Of a DNA stretch of 64,000 nt, positions 15,294-24,144 are shown piece by piece. Every line of letters begins with the position of its first letter. Positions within the stretch are counted from its first letter, which is position 1. The stretch is taken from assembly GCF_028993575.1 (NCBI RefSeq), contig NZ_CP118615.1:3658001-3722000 (forward strand). Direction: 5' to 3'. A program made the translations under genes and the position numbers. The notes below the pieces were generated by a model that saw only the letters and a list, made by a program, of their open reading frames with translations, made no database searches and had not been told where the DNA came from. Source of the stretch: Micromonospora cathayae. Its GTDB lineage: Bacteria > Actinomycetota > Actinomycetes > Mycobacteriales > Micromonosporaceae.

Positions 15294-17804
15294 GTGACAC
15301 CCACCCGTTCCACCCGCCGACTGTGCACCGCCGGCCGCCGCGTCCTGACCACCGCCGTCGTGGCGGCGCTGGTCGGCGGACTCGTCGCGCCCGGCGCGGC
15401 GGACGCCGTCCCGACGGCGCCCGCCAGCCGGACCGAGGTCCCCGGCAGCACGAACGAGGAGCCGCTGGCCTTCGAGATCGACCCGAGACTGCCGGTACCC
15501 CGGCTGCCGCTCGACCCGGTGGGCCGGCTCGGCACGAACCGGGAACTCGGCGTGGTGGCCGGGCCGGACGGGTCACCCGCCGGCCTGGTGCTCGACGAGG
15601 TGATGGTGCGGACCGCCGACCAGGCCGGATTGGACGCCTTCCTGACCCGCTGGGGCGGTCAGCTGCTCGACTCGTTCCCGGCCGACGCGCAGGGCCAGGA
15701 CCATCTGGTCCGAGTGGACGTCGACCGCGCCGACCCGGCGAACCTGGTCGCCGACCTGCGCGCCGCCGAGCCGGGCCAGTCCGGCCGGTACCGGGTCGGC
15801 GACGAGCGGGCGCTGCGGCTGCTCGCGTTGGCCGCCGCCGAGTGGCGGACCGGCACCGAACTGGTCCTCGACTGGCTGGTGGAGCCGGCCGGCATCGCCG
15901 ACGGCAAGGTCTTCGAGGCACCCAACATCATCAACAAGAACGTCTTCGACTGGTCCTACCTGGGGTCGGGCAACCCGATGGACACCGGCGTCGCCAAGGC
16001 ATGGCAACTGCTCCAGGCCAAGGGCAAGCTGACCAGGCAGGTGAAGTACCTGGTGATGGACGGCGGCTTCCAGAACAACCCGGACTTCCCGGCCAAGGTG
16101 ACGCTGTACACGGCGGAGTGGGGCAAACCCAACCCCAGCAACTGCACCAACGACACGCCCTGCCCGTGGCACGCCACCGACGTGGTGCTCGCCGGAATGG
16201 CCACGGTCGACAACGGTTACGGCACCGCCGGGCCGGCCGGGCCTGTGGTCGACGAACTCGTGGCGGTCCGCAACGGCAACGACTACTGGACGAAGCTGCG
16301 CCGGCTGGAGAAGGCCGCCGAGGCGACCCGCCCGGACGTGGTGAACCTCAGCTTCGGCCGAGACGTGACCCTCGGCAAGGACCATGCCCGCACCTGGACC
16401 GACCGGCGGATGAAGCACGTCCGGGACACCGGGGCGCTGATCGTGTCGTCGTCCGGCAACAACGGCAAGAACATCGACGGCAACCCGCTCTACGTGCCCT
16501 GCGAGAGCGTCCACGTGATGTGCGTGGGCGGTGTGAACACGTGGGACGCGACGGTGTCGGACAAGTCGAACTACGGCACCAGTGACGTGGCCACCTCGGT
16601 GGAGATCTACGGCCCGATGTGCGTCCAGCTTCTCCGCGATCCGGCCCAGCCGGGCGCCAACGAGGCGGAGGCGCGGTGCGGCACCAGTTTCGCCGCGCCG
16701 TTCGTGGGTGGGGTCGCCGCCCTGGTGATGGCCGCCAACCCGAACCTGACCTCCGCCCAGGTCCGCGACATCCTCAACGAGACCGCGCACGTCGGCGAGC
16801 TGGGCTGGCATGTGACCGGCAGCCAGCGCCGGATCAACGCCCTGGCCGCGGTCGCCAAAGCGCTGGGCGTGAAGCCCTCGGTGAGCATCAGCACGCCGCA
16901 CACCAAGCAGCAGTTCACCGTGGGGCAGTCGGTGGACCTGTGGGGCACGGCCACCGACTTCGGTGGCAAGGACCTGCCGCTGACCTGGACCAGCAACCTC
17001 GACGGACCGTTGGGCACCGGGTCGATGACGTTCGTGCCGTCGCTGTCGGCCGGCACCCACGTCATCACCGCCAAGGCCACCGACAGCCTCGGCCAGACCG
17101 CCTCGGCGACGGTCACCGTCACCGTGGTGGACAGCCCGGCGACCGCCGCCATCATCTCGCCGCCGGCCGGGCTCAGCCTCGTCGCGGGGCAGCCGGTCAG
17201 CCTGGTCGGCACCTCCAGCGACCCGGACACGTCCGGGCCGGTGCCGGACGCGCAGACGTCCTGGACGGTCCGGCGGGGCAACGAGGTGGTCTTCCAGAAG
17301 AGCGGCCACCAGGCCGTGCTGCCGGCGGGCACGGTCGTCCCGGGCCCGTACACGGTGACGTTCGCGGCGGGCGGAGCGGTCGTGCAGCGCGTCTTCCTGG
17401 TCACCGCGGTGCCGGCCGGGCAGACCCGACCCACCGCCACGATCACCAAGCCGGCGTCGACCCTGAAGCTGTCGACGGTCCATGCCGCGCCGCTGCCGGT
17501 CGCGTTCGCCGGGACCGGCACCGACGCCCAGGACGGCACGGTGGCCGGCACCCGCTACCGGTGGACCGCGTACGGCGACGGCGGGGTCAAGAAGGTGCTC
17601 TGCCAGGGTAGTGCGGTGCCCACCGGTGGCCCGGTCGACGACATCGTGCTTCCGAAGAGCTGCGCGAGTTTCACCGGCGAGCTGGCCCCGCTGGCCAGCG
17701 CGACCACCGTCACCACCTGGTCGGTGTGGTTGGAGGTGTTCGACTCGTCCGGGCTGGTCGGCGTCGACTCCACGCTGGTCGAGATCGAGCGGCTCACGCC
17801 CTGA
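15294..17804 (+). CDS. Secreted subtilisin-family (S8) serine protease
   Basis: 836 aa from GTG 15294 with GAGGAGA upstream. A signal peptide (basic N-region, hydrophobic core, cleavage after APGAADA) is followed by a propeptide-like region. The S8 domain has a putative triad of Asp256 (LVMDGG), His293 (PWHATD) and Ser465 (GTSFAAP). The His motif differs from the usual HGTHV. Asn in SSSGNNG is the likely oxyanion residue. Residues from about 530 onward are Ig-like beta repeats suited to cell-wall or substrate binding. It starts 129 bp from, and divergent to, the membrane-tailed sigma factor. Shared control is likely, and the protease could act on the sigma factor's extracellular domain (inference). 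Confidence 0.88.
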   Translation: MTPTRSTRRLCTAGRRVLTTAVVAALVGGLVAPGAADAVPTAPASRTEVPGSTNEEPLAFEIDPRLPVPRLPLDPVGRLGTNRELGVVAGPDGSPAGLVLDEVMVRTADQAGLDAFLTRWGGQLLDSFPADAQGQDHLVRVDVDRADPANLVADLRAAEPGQSGRYRVGDERALRLLALAAAEWRTGTELVLDWLVEPAGIADGKVFEAPNIINKNVFDWSYLGSGNPMDTGVAKAWQLLQAKGKLTRQVKYLVMDGGFQNNPDFPAKVTLYTAEWGKPNPSNCTNDTPCPWHATDVVLAGMATVDNGYGTAGPAGPVVDELVAVRNGNDYWTKLRRLEKAAEATRPDVVNLSFGRDVTLGKDHARTWTDRRMKHVRDTGALIVSSSGNNGKNIDGNPLYVPCESVHVMCVGGVNTWDATVSDKSNYGTSDVATSVEIYGPMCVQLLRDPAQPGANEAEARCGTSFAAPFVGGVAALVMAANPNLTSAQVRDILNETAHVGELGWHVTGSQRRINALAAVAKALGVKPSVSISTPHTKQQFTVGQSVDLWGTATDFGGKDLPLTWTSNLDGPLGTGSMTFVPSLSAGTHVITAKATDSLGQTASATVTVTVVDSPATAAIISPPAGLSLVAGQPVSLVGTSSDPDTSGPVPDAQTSWTVRRGNEVVFQKSGHQAVLPAGTVVPGPYTVTFAAGGAVVQRVFLVTAVPAGQTRPTATITKPASTLKLSTVHAAPLPVAFAGTGTDAQDGTVAGTRYRWTAYGDGGVKKVLCQGSAVPTGGPVDDIVLPKSCASFTGELAPLASATTVTTWSVWLEVFDSSGLVGVDSTLVEIERLTP

Positions 17805-17869
17805 CCGGGCGACCGGCCCGCCCCGGTGGACGGCCGGGGGGCCGGGTGACCTGACCGGACCGCCGTCCC

Positions 17870-17903
17870 GTGGTCCCGCGCCGTTACGTCGGCGCGGGAC
17901 CAC
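17870..17903. terminator. Bidirectional terminator between subtilase and M23-like genes
   Basis: Perfect 14-bp arms (GTGGTCCCGCGCCG at 17870-17883, complement at 17890-17903) with a 6-nt loop, between convergent stops. Confidence 0.85.
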
Positions 17904-17921
17904 GTCGTCTCGTCGGTCGGG

Positions 17922-18596
17922 TCAGCAGACCGCGCGCTGGCCCGAGTGGTGGGTGCCGATCCGGCCGATCACGGTCTCGTCGCCGAGAGCGGTGTTGGCG
18001 GCGCGGCGGATGTAGCACGAGTACCGGTGCTGGTTGATCACCTCGAGGTGGATGTGCGCGCCGCTGTCGCCGTTGACCTGGTAGCAGCTGGAGTACCGGA
18101 ACCGGCCGGTCTCGCCGAGCTTGGTCCACGGGCCGACCGTCGCGCCGACGACGATGCCGCCGGGCTTGTTGTTGACGTGCATGACGTCCGCCCGGCCGAT
18201 GACCTCGCCGGTCGTGGTGTCCCGCGCCTCCAGCCCGATCCGGTAGCCGCCGTCGGCGAGGTTGCCGGTCGCGCAGCCCGGCCGGACGGTGACCACCGTG
18301 ACCGCCACCGGGTGCCCGGCGGCGGTCTTGCTGCCGAACGGCGAGACGACGGTGGCGCCCGGGTTGCGGTAGATGTCGACCGCCCAGTCGTTGGTGTAGC
18401 CCCAGTTGCCGAAGACGATGTGGTGGCTGGCCGGGGCGGACAGCCCGAACCGGTCCCAGGTGGACGATCCCTCGATCGGCGGGTAGACGTTGATCGTGTC
18501 GGCGGTGGCGTGCGCGCCGGCCGGGCCCGCCGGTACGACGGCGGCTCCCACCACGAGCGCGATGGTGCCGAGCAGGCGGGCGAGACGTGAACTCAT
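17922..18596 (-). CDS. Secreted M23-like (LytM-fold) protein
   Basis: 224 aa from ATG 18596 with GGAGG 5 bp upstream. A signal peptide ends near PAGPAGAHA. The mature part has a possible M23 metal site: SHHIVFGNWGYTNDWAVDIY supplies a His...Asp pair and GAHIHLEV supplies the HxH. Both deviate from the consensus HxGxD and HLHFE. Spacing between the two motifs fits a LytM beta-sheet domain. Four cysteines in the second half may form disulphides. It could be a peptidoglycan or peptide endopeptidase or a degenerate binding relative. It is monocistronic and convergent with the subtilase. Confidence 0.6.
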   Translation of the reverse strand: MSSRLARLLGTIALVVGAAVVPAGPAGAHATADTINVYPPIEGSSTWDRFGLSAPASHHIVFGNWGYTNDWAVDIYRNPGATVVSPFGSKTAAGHPVAVTVVTVRPGCATGNLADGGYRIGLEARDTTTGEVIGRADVMHVNNKPGGIVVGATVGPWTKLGETGRFRYSSCYQVNGDSGAHIHLEVINQHRYSCYIRRAANTALGDETVIGRIGTHHSGQRAVC

Positions 18597-18646
18597 CGTG
18601 CCTCCGGGGATCGGTCGGGCCACAGGGCCATGATCATCAGCGCGAT

Positions 18647-18654
18647 GATATATC
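18647..18654. promoter_or_regulatory. AT-rich palindrome upstream of the M23-like gene
   Basis: The 8-bp palindrome GATATATC stands out in this very GC-rich sequence, 51 bp upstream of the start at 18596. It may be an operator or promoter element. No assignment can be made. Confidence 0.3.
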
Positions 18655-18812
18655 GAAGTAGATCGAGTTCGTCTCGAGCTTCGGCGGGGCCGGCCAGCAG
18701 CGCCCGTCCCAGCCGCCCGGCCGCCCAACCCGACCAGCCACCCGACCACCCACCCGCCGCCGCCGACCGGCCACCCGACCGGCCGATCGACCTGGGCGGG
18801 CAGGATGGTGGC

Positions 18813-19337
18813 ATGGGGTGGCGGCAAGGGCGACGGCAGCGGCGGAAGAGGCGGCTGCGGAGCCGCTGGCTGCCCGGGTACTGGTTGCGTCACCCGTGGT
18901 GCAGCGCGCTGGCGCTGGCGGTCGGCACGACGGTCTTCGGGTACCTGGGTGTCGAGTCGGCCCACCACACGTACCGGCTGAACCACCACGGCGTACCGGC
19001 CGGGGCCACCGTCCGGGAGGTGAACGCCCAGGCACGGGAGGCGTACGTGGTGGTCGCCTTCACCACCGCCGACGGCCGGCAGGTACGCGCGGAGGTCACC
19101 GAATACCGCTGGCACCCCCGACCGCGGGTGGGCGACGCGGCCCGCGTGGTGTACGACCCCGCCGCCCCGGCGGACATCGTGCGCGACGCCCGGTGGGGCG
19201 ACGACTACCTGGACGCCTGGTTCGCGCTCGGCCTGGCGGTGGCGCTCGGCGTCGGTGGCGGCGTGTTCCTGGTCCGCACCTGGTCGATGTGGCGGGAGAA
19301 CGCCGAGGACTGGCGCGCCGGCCGGCACGTCGCCTGA
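18813..19337 (+). CDS. DUF3592-like membrane protein
   Basis: 174 aa from ATG 18813 (MGWRQ). A strongly basic N-terminus precedes a first membrane helix (residues about 28-48). An extracytoplasmic beta-rich domain of about 90 residues (VVVAFTTADGRQVRAEV...RVVYDPAAPADI) and a second membrane helix (about 132-155) follow. The pattern of helix, DG-containing beta domain with YDP motif, and helix fits DUF3592 proteins, whose function is unknown. No strong ribosome binding site is visible. Confidence 0.65.
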   Translation: MGWRQGRRQRRKRRLRSRWLPGYWLRHPWCSALALAVGTTVFGYLGVESAHHTYRLNHHGVPAGATVREVNAQAREAYVVVAFTTADGRQVRAEVTEYRWHPRPRVGDAARVVYDPAAPADIVRDARWGDDYLDAWFALGLAVALGVGGGVFLVRTWSMWRENAEDWRAGRHVA

Positions 19338-19344
19338 CCGCCGT

Positions 19345-19773
19345 TCACCGCCCCGCCGGGTCGGACGGCTCGACCTCCCGGGTGACGAGCGCGAAGTCGT
19401 GCGCGCACTCGACCGCTTTGGCCAGGTGCAGGGTGGTCGCCGGTGCCTGCGCCAGCGGTGGCGTCCGGACGCTGACCGTGTAGCGGGTGCACAGCACCGT
19501 GTCGTCCGGTCCCTCCTCGTCGACCCTGGTGAGGGTCGGCGGCGTGCCGGGCGACCAGTCGCCGGTGGCGGTCCAGGTGTACCGCAGCTCGAGGACACCG
19601 GTGCCGGCGTCCCCGCACGAGGACCAGGTCAGCCGGCTCACCGAACCGCCGCCGACGTTGGCCCAGGCGCTCCAGCCGGTGCCGTCGCCGCGCAGCGCCA
19701 GCCAACCCGACTCCATCACGCCGTAGTCGTAGGGGCCGGTGTCCCACCGGCCCACCAGGTTCTCGTCCCGCAC
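19345..19773 (-). CDS. Hypothetical beta-rich protein
   Basis: About 142 aa if started at GTG 19773. A longer GTG start at 19851 would lie inside the terminator stem of the preceding gene, so the shorter form is preferred. No clear ribosome binding site is seen. The sequence is rich in Trp, Gly and Thr (LVGRWDTG, ALRGDGTGWS, LRYTWTATGDW), suggesting a small lipocalin-like beta barrel. Two internal cysteines are present and there is no signal peptide. I do not recognise a family. Confidence 0.5.
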   Translation of the reverse strand: MRDENLVGRWDTGPYDYGVMESGWLALRGDGTGWSAWANVGGGSVSRLTWSSCGDAGTGVLELRYTWTATGDWSPGTPPTLTRVDEEGPDDTVLCTRYTVSVRTPPLAQAPATTLHLAKAVECAHDFALVTREVEPSDPAGR

Positions 19774-19808
19774 GCCCGCGATGGTCGCAGCCGCGGTCCG
19801 GGCAGCGG

Positions 19809-19854
19809 ACGGTGCCCCTGCGGTATGGAGATCCACCGACCGCAGGGGCACCGT
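19809..19854 (-). terminator. Terminator after the M24 peptidase gene
   Basis: Perfect 16-bp arms (ACGGTGCCCCTGCGGT at 19809-19824, complement at 19839-19854) around a 14-nt loop, starting 9 bp after the stop codon. It closes the SchA/CurD-ligase-PLP-peptidase operon. Confidence 0.85.
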
Positions 19855-19863
19855 CCCCGCACC

Positions 19864-21060
19864 TCAGTCCAGGACGATCAGGTCGCGGTCGAGGGTGGTG
19901 AGGAGTTGGTTGCCGGTGGCGGTCACCAGGAACGGGTCCTCCACCTGGACGGCACCGAGACCGAACTCGTAGTACGGGGTCTCGATGTTGACGACCACGC
20001 CCTCCTCCAGGTCGTCGGTGTTGCCGGGGGTGACGTTCACCCGGTCGTACAGCTCGACGCCGATGCCGTGCCCGACGTGGTTGCGCCGGTAGTGCGGCAC
20101 CCCGGCCTGGTGCACCGCGTCGACGGTCAGGTCGAACAGCTCACCGCCGGTCATGCCGGGCTTGGCCTCGGCGTACGCCCGGTCGCAGCCGGCCTTCATC
20201 GCCGCGTAGTAGCGGACCAGCTTGTCCGACGGCTCACCCAGGCAGGACACCCGGGCGATGTCGGCCCAGTACCCGTCGACCACGCAGCCGACGTCGAACC
20301 AGATCGCGTCGCCCCGGCGCAGCGCCACGTTGCTGGGCCGGGTCTGCCCGGCCACCCCGCCCCGACCGATCTTGATGTGGCTGAACTTGGCCCGCGCGCC
20401 GACCCCGGCCACCGCCCGCTCGAACTCGCGGACCAGCTCCAGCTCGGTCACCCCGGGCCGGGCCAGCGCGTTCACCGCCTTGATGCCCACCTCGGCCGCC
20501 GCCGCGGCGGCGGTGATGCTGCGTACCTCCCGGGCGGTCTTGACCTTGCGGGCCCAGCGCAGCGCCTGGGACACGAAGTGGACGTCGAGGCCGGGCAGCT
20601 TCTCCCGCAGCGCGTCCGGGTAGCCGTGCCCCACCCCGTCCTCGTCCAGCCCGATCCGGGCCCCGTCGAGGCCGGCCCGGCGCAGCGTCTCCACCAGCGC
20701 GTCCAGCGGGGTCGGCACGGTCGGGGCGTCCACCGAGGTGGCGACCAGCTTCTTCTCCCGGTCGGTCAGCTCGACGCCGTCGGGCAGCTCCCGGTAGAAG
20801 ATCCCGTACCCGACCGCGCCGGCGATCTCGACGGCCGCGTCGAGCGCCTGGTCGATGTCGCACCGGGACGCCACGAAGTGCGGTTTGTCCAGGGCGTCCC
20901 GGGTGACCACCGCGTACGCCTGACCGGTGTGCGGGAAGATCTCCAGGCCGACGGCGGCGACCCCGGTCAGGTAGTAGACGTTCTCGATGGTCGTGGCGAC
21001 CAGACCGTCCAGGCCCTGCTCGTCCATGAACCGGGCGAGCCGTTCCAGGTTGGCGAACAC
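19864..21060 (-). CDS. M24 family metallopeptidase (Xaa-Pro aminopeptidase/creatinase-like)
   Basis: 398 aa. GTG 21060 is chosen because GAGGAGG lies 5 bp upstream and overlaps the preceding stop. GTG 21078 is less well placed. There is an N-terminal creatinase-like domain (about 1-150) and a C-terminal pita-bread domain. All five dinuclear metal ligands are recognisable: Asp and Asp in FDVGCVVDGYWADIAR, His in HVGHGIGV, Glu in VVNIETPYY and Glu in VQVEDPF. It should hydrolyse an X-Pro-like or other amide bond in the cytoplasm. As last gene of the operon with an amide ligase and an SbnA-like enzyme, it may trim or unmask an amine during biosynthesis rather than degrade peptides. That role is inference. 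Confidence 0.85.
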   Translation of the reverse strand: MFANLERLARFMDEQGLDGLVATTIENVYYLTGVAAVGLEIFPHTGQAYAVVTRDALDKPHFVASRCDIDQALDAAVEIAGAVGYGIFYRELPDGVELTDREKKLVATSVDAPTVPTPLDALVETLRRAGLDGARIGLDEDGVGHGYPDALREKLPGLDVHFVSQALRWARKVKTAREVRSITAAAAAAEVGIKAVNALARPGVTELELVREFERAVAGVGARAKFSHIKIGRGGVAGQTRPSNVALRRGDAIWFDVGCVVDGYWADIARVSCLGEPSDKLVRYYAAMKAGCDRAYAEAKPGMTGGELFDLTVDAVHQAGVPHYRRNHVGHGIGVELYDRVNVTPGNTDDLEEGVVVNIETPYYEFGLGAVQVEDPFLVTATGNQLLTTLDRDLIVLD

Positions 21061-21070
21061 CGGATCCTCC

Positions 21071-22120
21071 TCAGGCACTCGTGACCAGGCGGGACACCTG
21101 CTCCAGGGTCATCGCCGGCCAGGCCGGGTCCTTGGCGGCGGTGACCAGCAGCTCCGCCGTGGCCAGCGCGGCCACCTGGTCGCCCAGGCCGTGCGCGCGC
21201 AGCCACTCGTCGTCGTACGACTCGCCGAGGTAGTTGCCGCCGTCGTCCGGGGCCACCGCGACGATCCGGGACCCCGGGTGGTGGTGGGCGTGGTGCAGCG
21301 CCCCGAACACCGCCGCGCCGGCCGACTCGCCGACCAGCAGCCCCTCCCGGCGGGCCAGCAGCCGGCTGGTGGCGATGCCCTCGTGGTCGGCGACCAGGTG
21401 CACCCGGTCGACCAGTTCGGTGGTGAGGTTCTCCGGCTTCCAGGCGATGCCCAGGCCGCGCATCAGCCACGTCTCGTACGGGAAGCCGAACGCGCTCGAC
21501 CCCTTGGCGTCCACCCCGACGGTCACCACGTCGGGCAGCTTCTTCTTCAACGTCTCGGCGAGGCCGCTGATGTGCCCACCGGTGCCGACCGCCGCGACCA
21601 GCGCGTCGAACTGGCCCACGTCGTCGAGGATCTCGTACGCGGTCTGCTCGGCGTGGATCTTCGGGTTGGCCGGGTTGTCGTACTGGTTGGGCCAGAACGC
21701 CCCCGGGGTGGACGCCAGCAGCTCGTGCACCCGGTTCAGCCGGGGCCGCTGGTAGCCGGTCTCGTCCGGCTCCCGGACGATCTCCAGCTCGGCGCCGAAC
21801 GCGGAGACGTACTCCACCATGGACGCCGGGGCCTTCGGGTCGGTGACCAGGATGACCCGGTACCCGCGGGCGGCACCGATCAGCGCGAGTCCCTTGGCGG
21901 TGTTGCCGGAGGAGGACTCGATGATGGTGCCGCCCGGCTTGAGCCGCCCGTCGCGTTCCGCCTCCAGCACCATGGACAGCGCGGTGCGGTCCTTGACGCT
22001 GCCGGCCGGGTTGCGGGACTCCAGCTTGAGCAGGATCTCCGAGCCGTTGTCGACCCGGAGCCGGTTGAGCCGGACCACCGGGGTACGGCCGATTGTGTCC
22101 AACACACTGTCATTGATCAT
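21071..22120 (-). CDS. PLP-dependent cysteine-synthase-family enzyme, SbnA-like
   Basis: 349 aa from ATG 22120. It is a fold-type II PLP enzyme: Schiff-base lysine K43 in NPAGSVKDR, SSSGNTAKG, and the phosphate loop GTGGHISG. It is longer than housekeeping CysK (about 310 aa). In the C-terminal half, VDAKGSSAFG and DDGGNYLGESYDDEWL resemble SbnA, which joins O-phosphoserine and glutamate on the way to 2,3-diaminopropionate. The partner dehydrogenase SbnB is absent here. It probably makes a beta-substituted alanine that serves as the amine for one of the ligases. It lies 95 bp after ligase copy 2 and 10 bp before the M24 peptidase. Confidence 0.78.
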   Translation of the reverse strand: MINDSVLDTIGRTPVVRLNRLRVDNGSEILLKLESRNPAGSVKDRTALSMVLEAERDGRLKPGGTIIESSSGNTAKGLALIGAARGYRVILVTDPKAPASMVEYVSAFGAELEIVREPDETGYQRPRLNRVHELLASTPGAFWPNQYDNPANPKIHAEQTAYEILDDVGQFDALVAAVGTGGHISGLAETLKKKLPDVVTVGVDAKGSSAFGFPYETWLMRGLGIAWKPENLTTELVDRVHLVADHEGIATSRLLARREGLLVGESAGAAVFGALHHAHHHPGSRIVAVAPDDGGNYLGESYDDEWLRAHGLGDQVAALATAELLVTAAKDPAWPAMTLEQVSRLVTSA

Positions 22121-22215
22121 GTCGTACCCCTACGCCGTGAAGTCGCCGATGCGAGCGGATTGGTGTCGGTCGGTGCGGGGAGCGGTCGACGCGGGTGCCG
22201 CTCAGGTGGCGGCTG

Positions 22216-24051
22216 TCACAGCGCCAGCCGTACCCGGTAGTGGTGCAGCCACAGGTTGAGCTGGAGGGTCAGCTCAGCCGCGGCGCGGGCGAGCCGGTCC
22301 TTGGCCAGCCGGGGCGCGTTCTCGGCCAGGGCCCGTGCGGCCTCGACGTCGATCAGCGGCAGGACCGGCGCGTTCGGGTCGGCGAGGATCGCCCGGAACT
22401 CGTCCTGGAGCCGTTGCGCGTAGCTGGGGTGGTTGCTGACCGGCGTGGCGCTCTGCCGGCGCTTGAGCACCTCCTCCGGCAGCAGGTCGGCGACCGCCGC
22501 GCGGAGCAGGCTCTTCTCGATCCCACCGTGGTGCTGGTACGCCGCCGGGATGTTGTAGGCGTACTCGACCAGCTTGTAGTAGTTGATCGGGGCGCGGGTC
22601 TGCAGGCCGGCCGCGGCGAACACCGACGAGTCCAGCGGACCCCGGGTGAGCACCAGGTACGACACCCGACGCATGTTGCGCTGCCACTCGTCCTCGCCGG
22701 GCAGGTACTCGATCTCGCCGAGCGCCTTCTGGTACTCGTCCGCGTAGTACGCCGGCAGTTCCAGCGCGGCCAGGGTGTCCGCGTTGAGCAGGGCGGTGCC
22801 GAACCCGTTGGCCGCGCCGAACCGCTGGGCCAGGGCGATCCACGGGAAGGTGCCGGACTCCACCAGCCCCTGGTCGGTGGACCACCGGGCACCCTGGAAG
22901 AGCTGGTCGCCCGCGCCGCCGGTGAGCACGATCCGGCCGCCCTGCGCGCTGGCGTGCTGGATGAACAGGTACTGCGAGGTCTCCATGTCGTAGATCCGGG
23001 TCGGGGCGTCCTTGGCGCGCAGCATGCCCTGCCGGATGATCGGGTGCAGGATGTCGGTGGACTCCAGCTCGACCAGGTTGTGCACCGAGTCGATCCGGTC
23101 CGCGACGGCCTGCGCGTACGGCGAGTCACGGGTGTCCCGCATGACGTCCGCCTCGAACTCGCTGGCCTTGAAGTCCACCGTGTACGTGCGCAGCTTGTCA
23201 CCGCTACGGCGGCGCAGCTCGGCGGCGGCCAGCGCGGCCACCGACGACGAGTCGATGCCCCCGGACAGCGTCGCCACCAGCTTGGACGTGTCCGCCGGCA
23301 GGGTCTCCCGGATGCTGTCCTCCAGCATCCGGCGGACCGTGGCGGTGGTGCTGTCCAGGTCCTCCTCGTGCGGCCGGGAGGTGAGCTTCCAGTACGTCTG
23401 CTTGCGCCAGCCGGCCCGGCTGAACCGGGCGATCTCCGCGCCCTTGACCGACTCCAGCCCCTTGAACAGCGGGCCGGGCGGCAGCGCGTGGGAGATCGCC
23501 TCCCGCAGCCCGGTGACGTCCAGCACCGCCTCCACCTCCGGGTGCGCCAGCAGCGCCTTCCGTTCGGTGGCGAAGATCAGCCCGGTGGAGGTGTGCGTGT
23601 AGTAGAGCGGCTGCTGGGCGAGCTGGTCGCGGGCCAGCACCAGCTCCTCGGTGCGGGCGTCCCAGACGACCACCGCGAACGGCCCGGCCAGCCAGGGGAT
23701 GAACTCCACCCCCCACTGCTGGTACGCGGCGGAGATCAGCTCGACCGCCGGGGTCTCCGGGGCGAAGCCGCGGCCGGCGGAGCGCAGCCGCTGCCGCAGG
23801 TCCTCCAGCCCGAGCGGCGCGCCGGTCACCGCGACGACGACCGGGCTGCCGTCGACCTCGGTGACGAACGGCTGCCGGCCGACGTTGCCGTCCACGTCGA
23901 GGGTGCGGTAGCCCAGGGCGGCGCGCGGGGAGACCCACACGGCCTCGCCGTCCGGGCCGCGCTGGGCCAGCGTGGCCGTCAACATGGTGACGACGGGTCG
24001 GTCCAGGACCAGGTCCCGGGTGAAGTCGATCCAGCCAAAAACGCCAGACAT
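22216..24051 (-). CDS. Asparagine-synthetase-like amide ligase with degenerate glutaminase domain (copy 2)
   Basis: 611 aa from ATG 24051 (MSGVFGWI), with AAAGG upstream. The fold matches copy 1 at 234-2096: amidotransferase-like N-domain, then an ATP-pyrophosphatase domain with SGGIDSS near residue 262 and a C-terminal EKSLLRAAV segment. Position 2 is serine instead of the catalytic cysteine. The N-domain has decayed further than in copy 1: the glutamine-binding YN motif and the GD-containing loop are both gone (GAPLGLEDL, PETPAVEL). Glutamine hydrolysis is therefore very unlikely. The two ligases are diverged and probably act on different carboxylates or amines. The gene lies between SchA/CurD and the SbnA-like gene, under a SARP-type promoter. 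Confidence 0.85.
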   Translation of the reverse strand: MSGVFGWIDFTRDLVLDRPVVTMLTATLAQRGPDGEAVWVSPRAALGYRTLDVDGNVGRQPFVTEVDGSPVVVAVTGAPLGLEDLRQRLRSAGRGFAPETPAVELISAAYQQWGVEFIPWLAGPFAVVVWDARTEELVLARDQLAQQPLYYTHTSTGLIFATERKALLAHPEVEAVLDVTGLREAISHALPPGPLFKGLESVKGAEIARFSRAGWRKQTYWKLTSRPHEEDLDSTTATVRRMLEDSIRETLPADTSKLVATLSGGIDSSSVAALAAAELRRRSGDKLRTYTVDFKASEFEADVMRDTRDSPYAQAVADRIDSVHNLVELESTDILHPIIRQGMLRAKDAPTRIYDMETSQYLFIQHASAQGGRIVLTGGAGDQLFQGARWSTDQGLVESGTFPWIALAQRFGAANGFGTALLNADTLAALELPAYYADEYQKALGEIEYLPGEDEWQRNMRRVSYLVLTRGPLDSSVFAAAGLQTRAPINYYKLVEYAYNIPAAYQHHGGIEKSLLRAAVADLLPEEVLKRRQSATPVSNHPSYAQRLQDEFRAILADPNAPVLPLIDVEAARALAENAPRLAKDRLARAAAELTLQLNLWLHHYRVRLAL

Positions 24052-24144
24052 GGAACTACCTTTCCGCGCTGATCGAGGTGGGGAGATGGACGGTTGCCGG
24101 CGGCGGGGGTGCCGCCGCCGGCAACCGGGACGGGTCGGGGCGGT

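Noticed and set aside
21071..22120. Housekeeping cysteine synthase
   Set aside because: Longer than CysK, with SbnA-like C-terminal motifs and a biosynthetic operon context. No cysE or sulfur genes are nearby.
234..24051. Lasso-peptide system, because the ligases resemble lasso cyclases
   Set aside because: No transglutaminase-like B2 protease, no PqqD-like recognition element and no precursor peptide gene were found near either ligase. The neighbours are polyketide-type enzymes.
234..24051. Beta-lactam (clavam/carbapenam) synthesis, because the ligases lack the catalytic Cys like beta-lactam synthetase
   Set aside because: No carboxyethylarginine synthase, CarB-like crotonase or clavaminate-synthase-like oxygenase is present.
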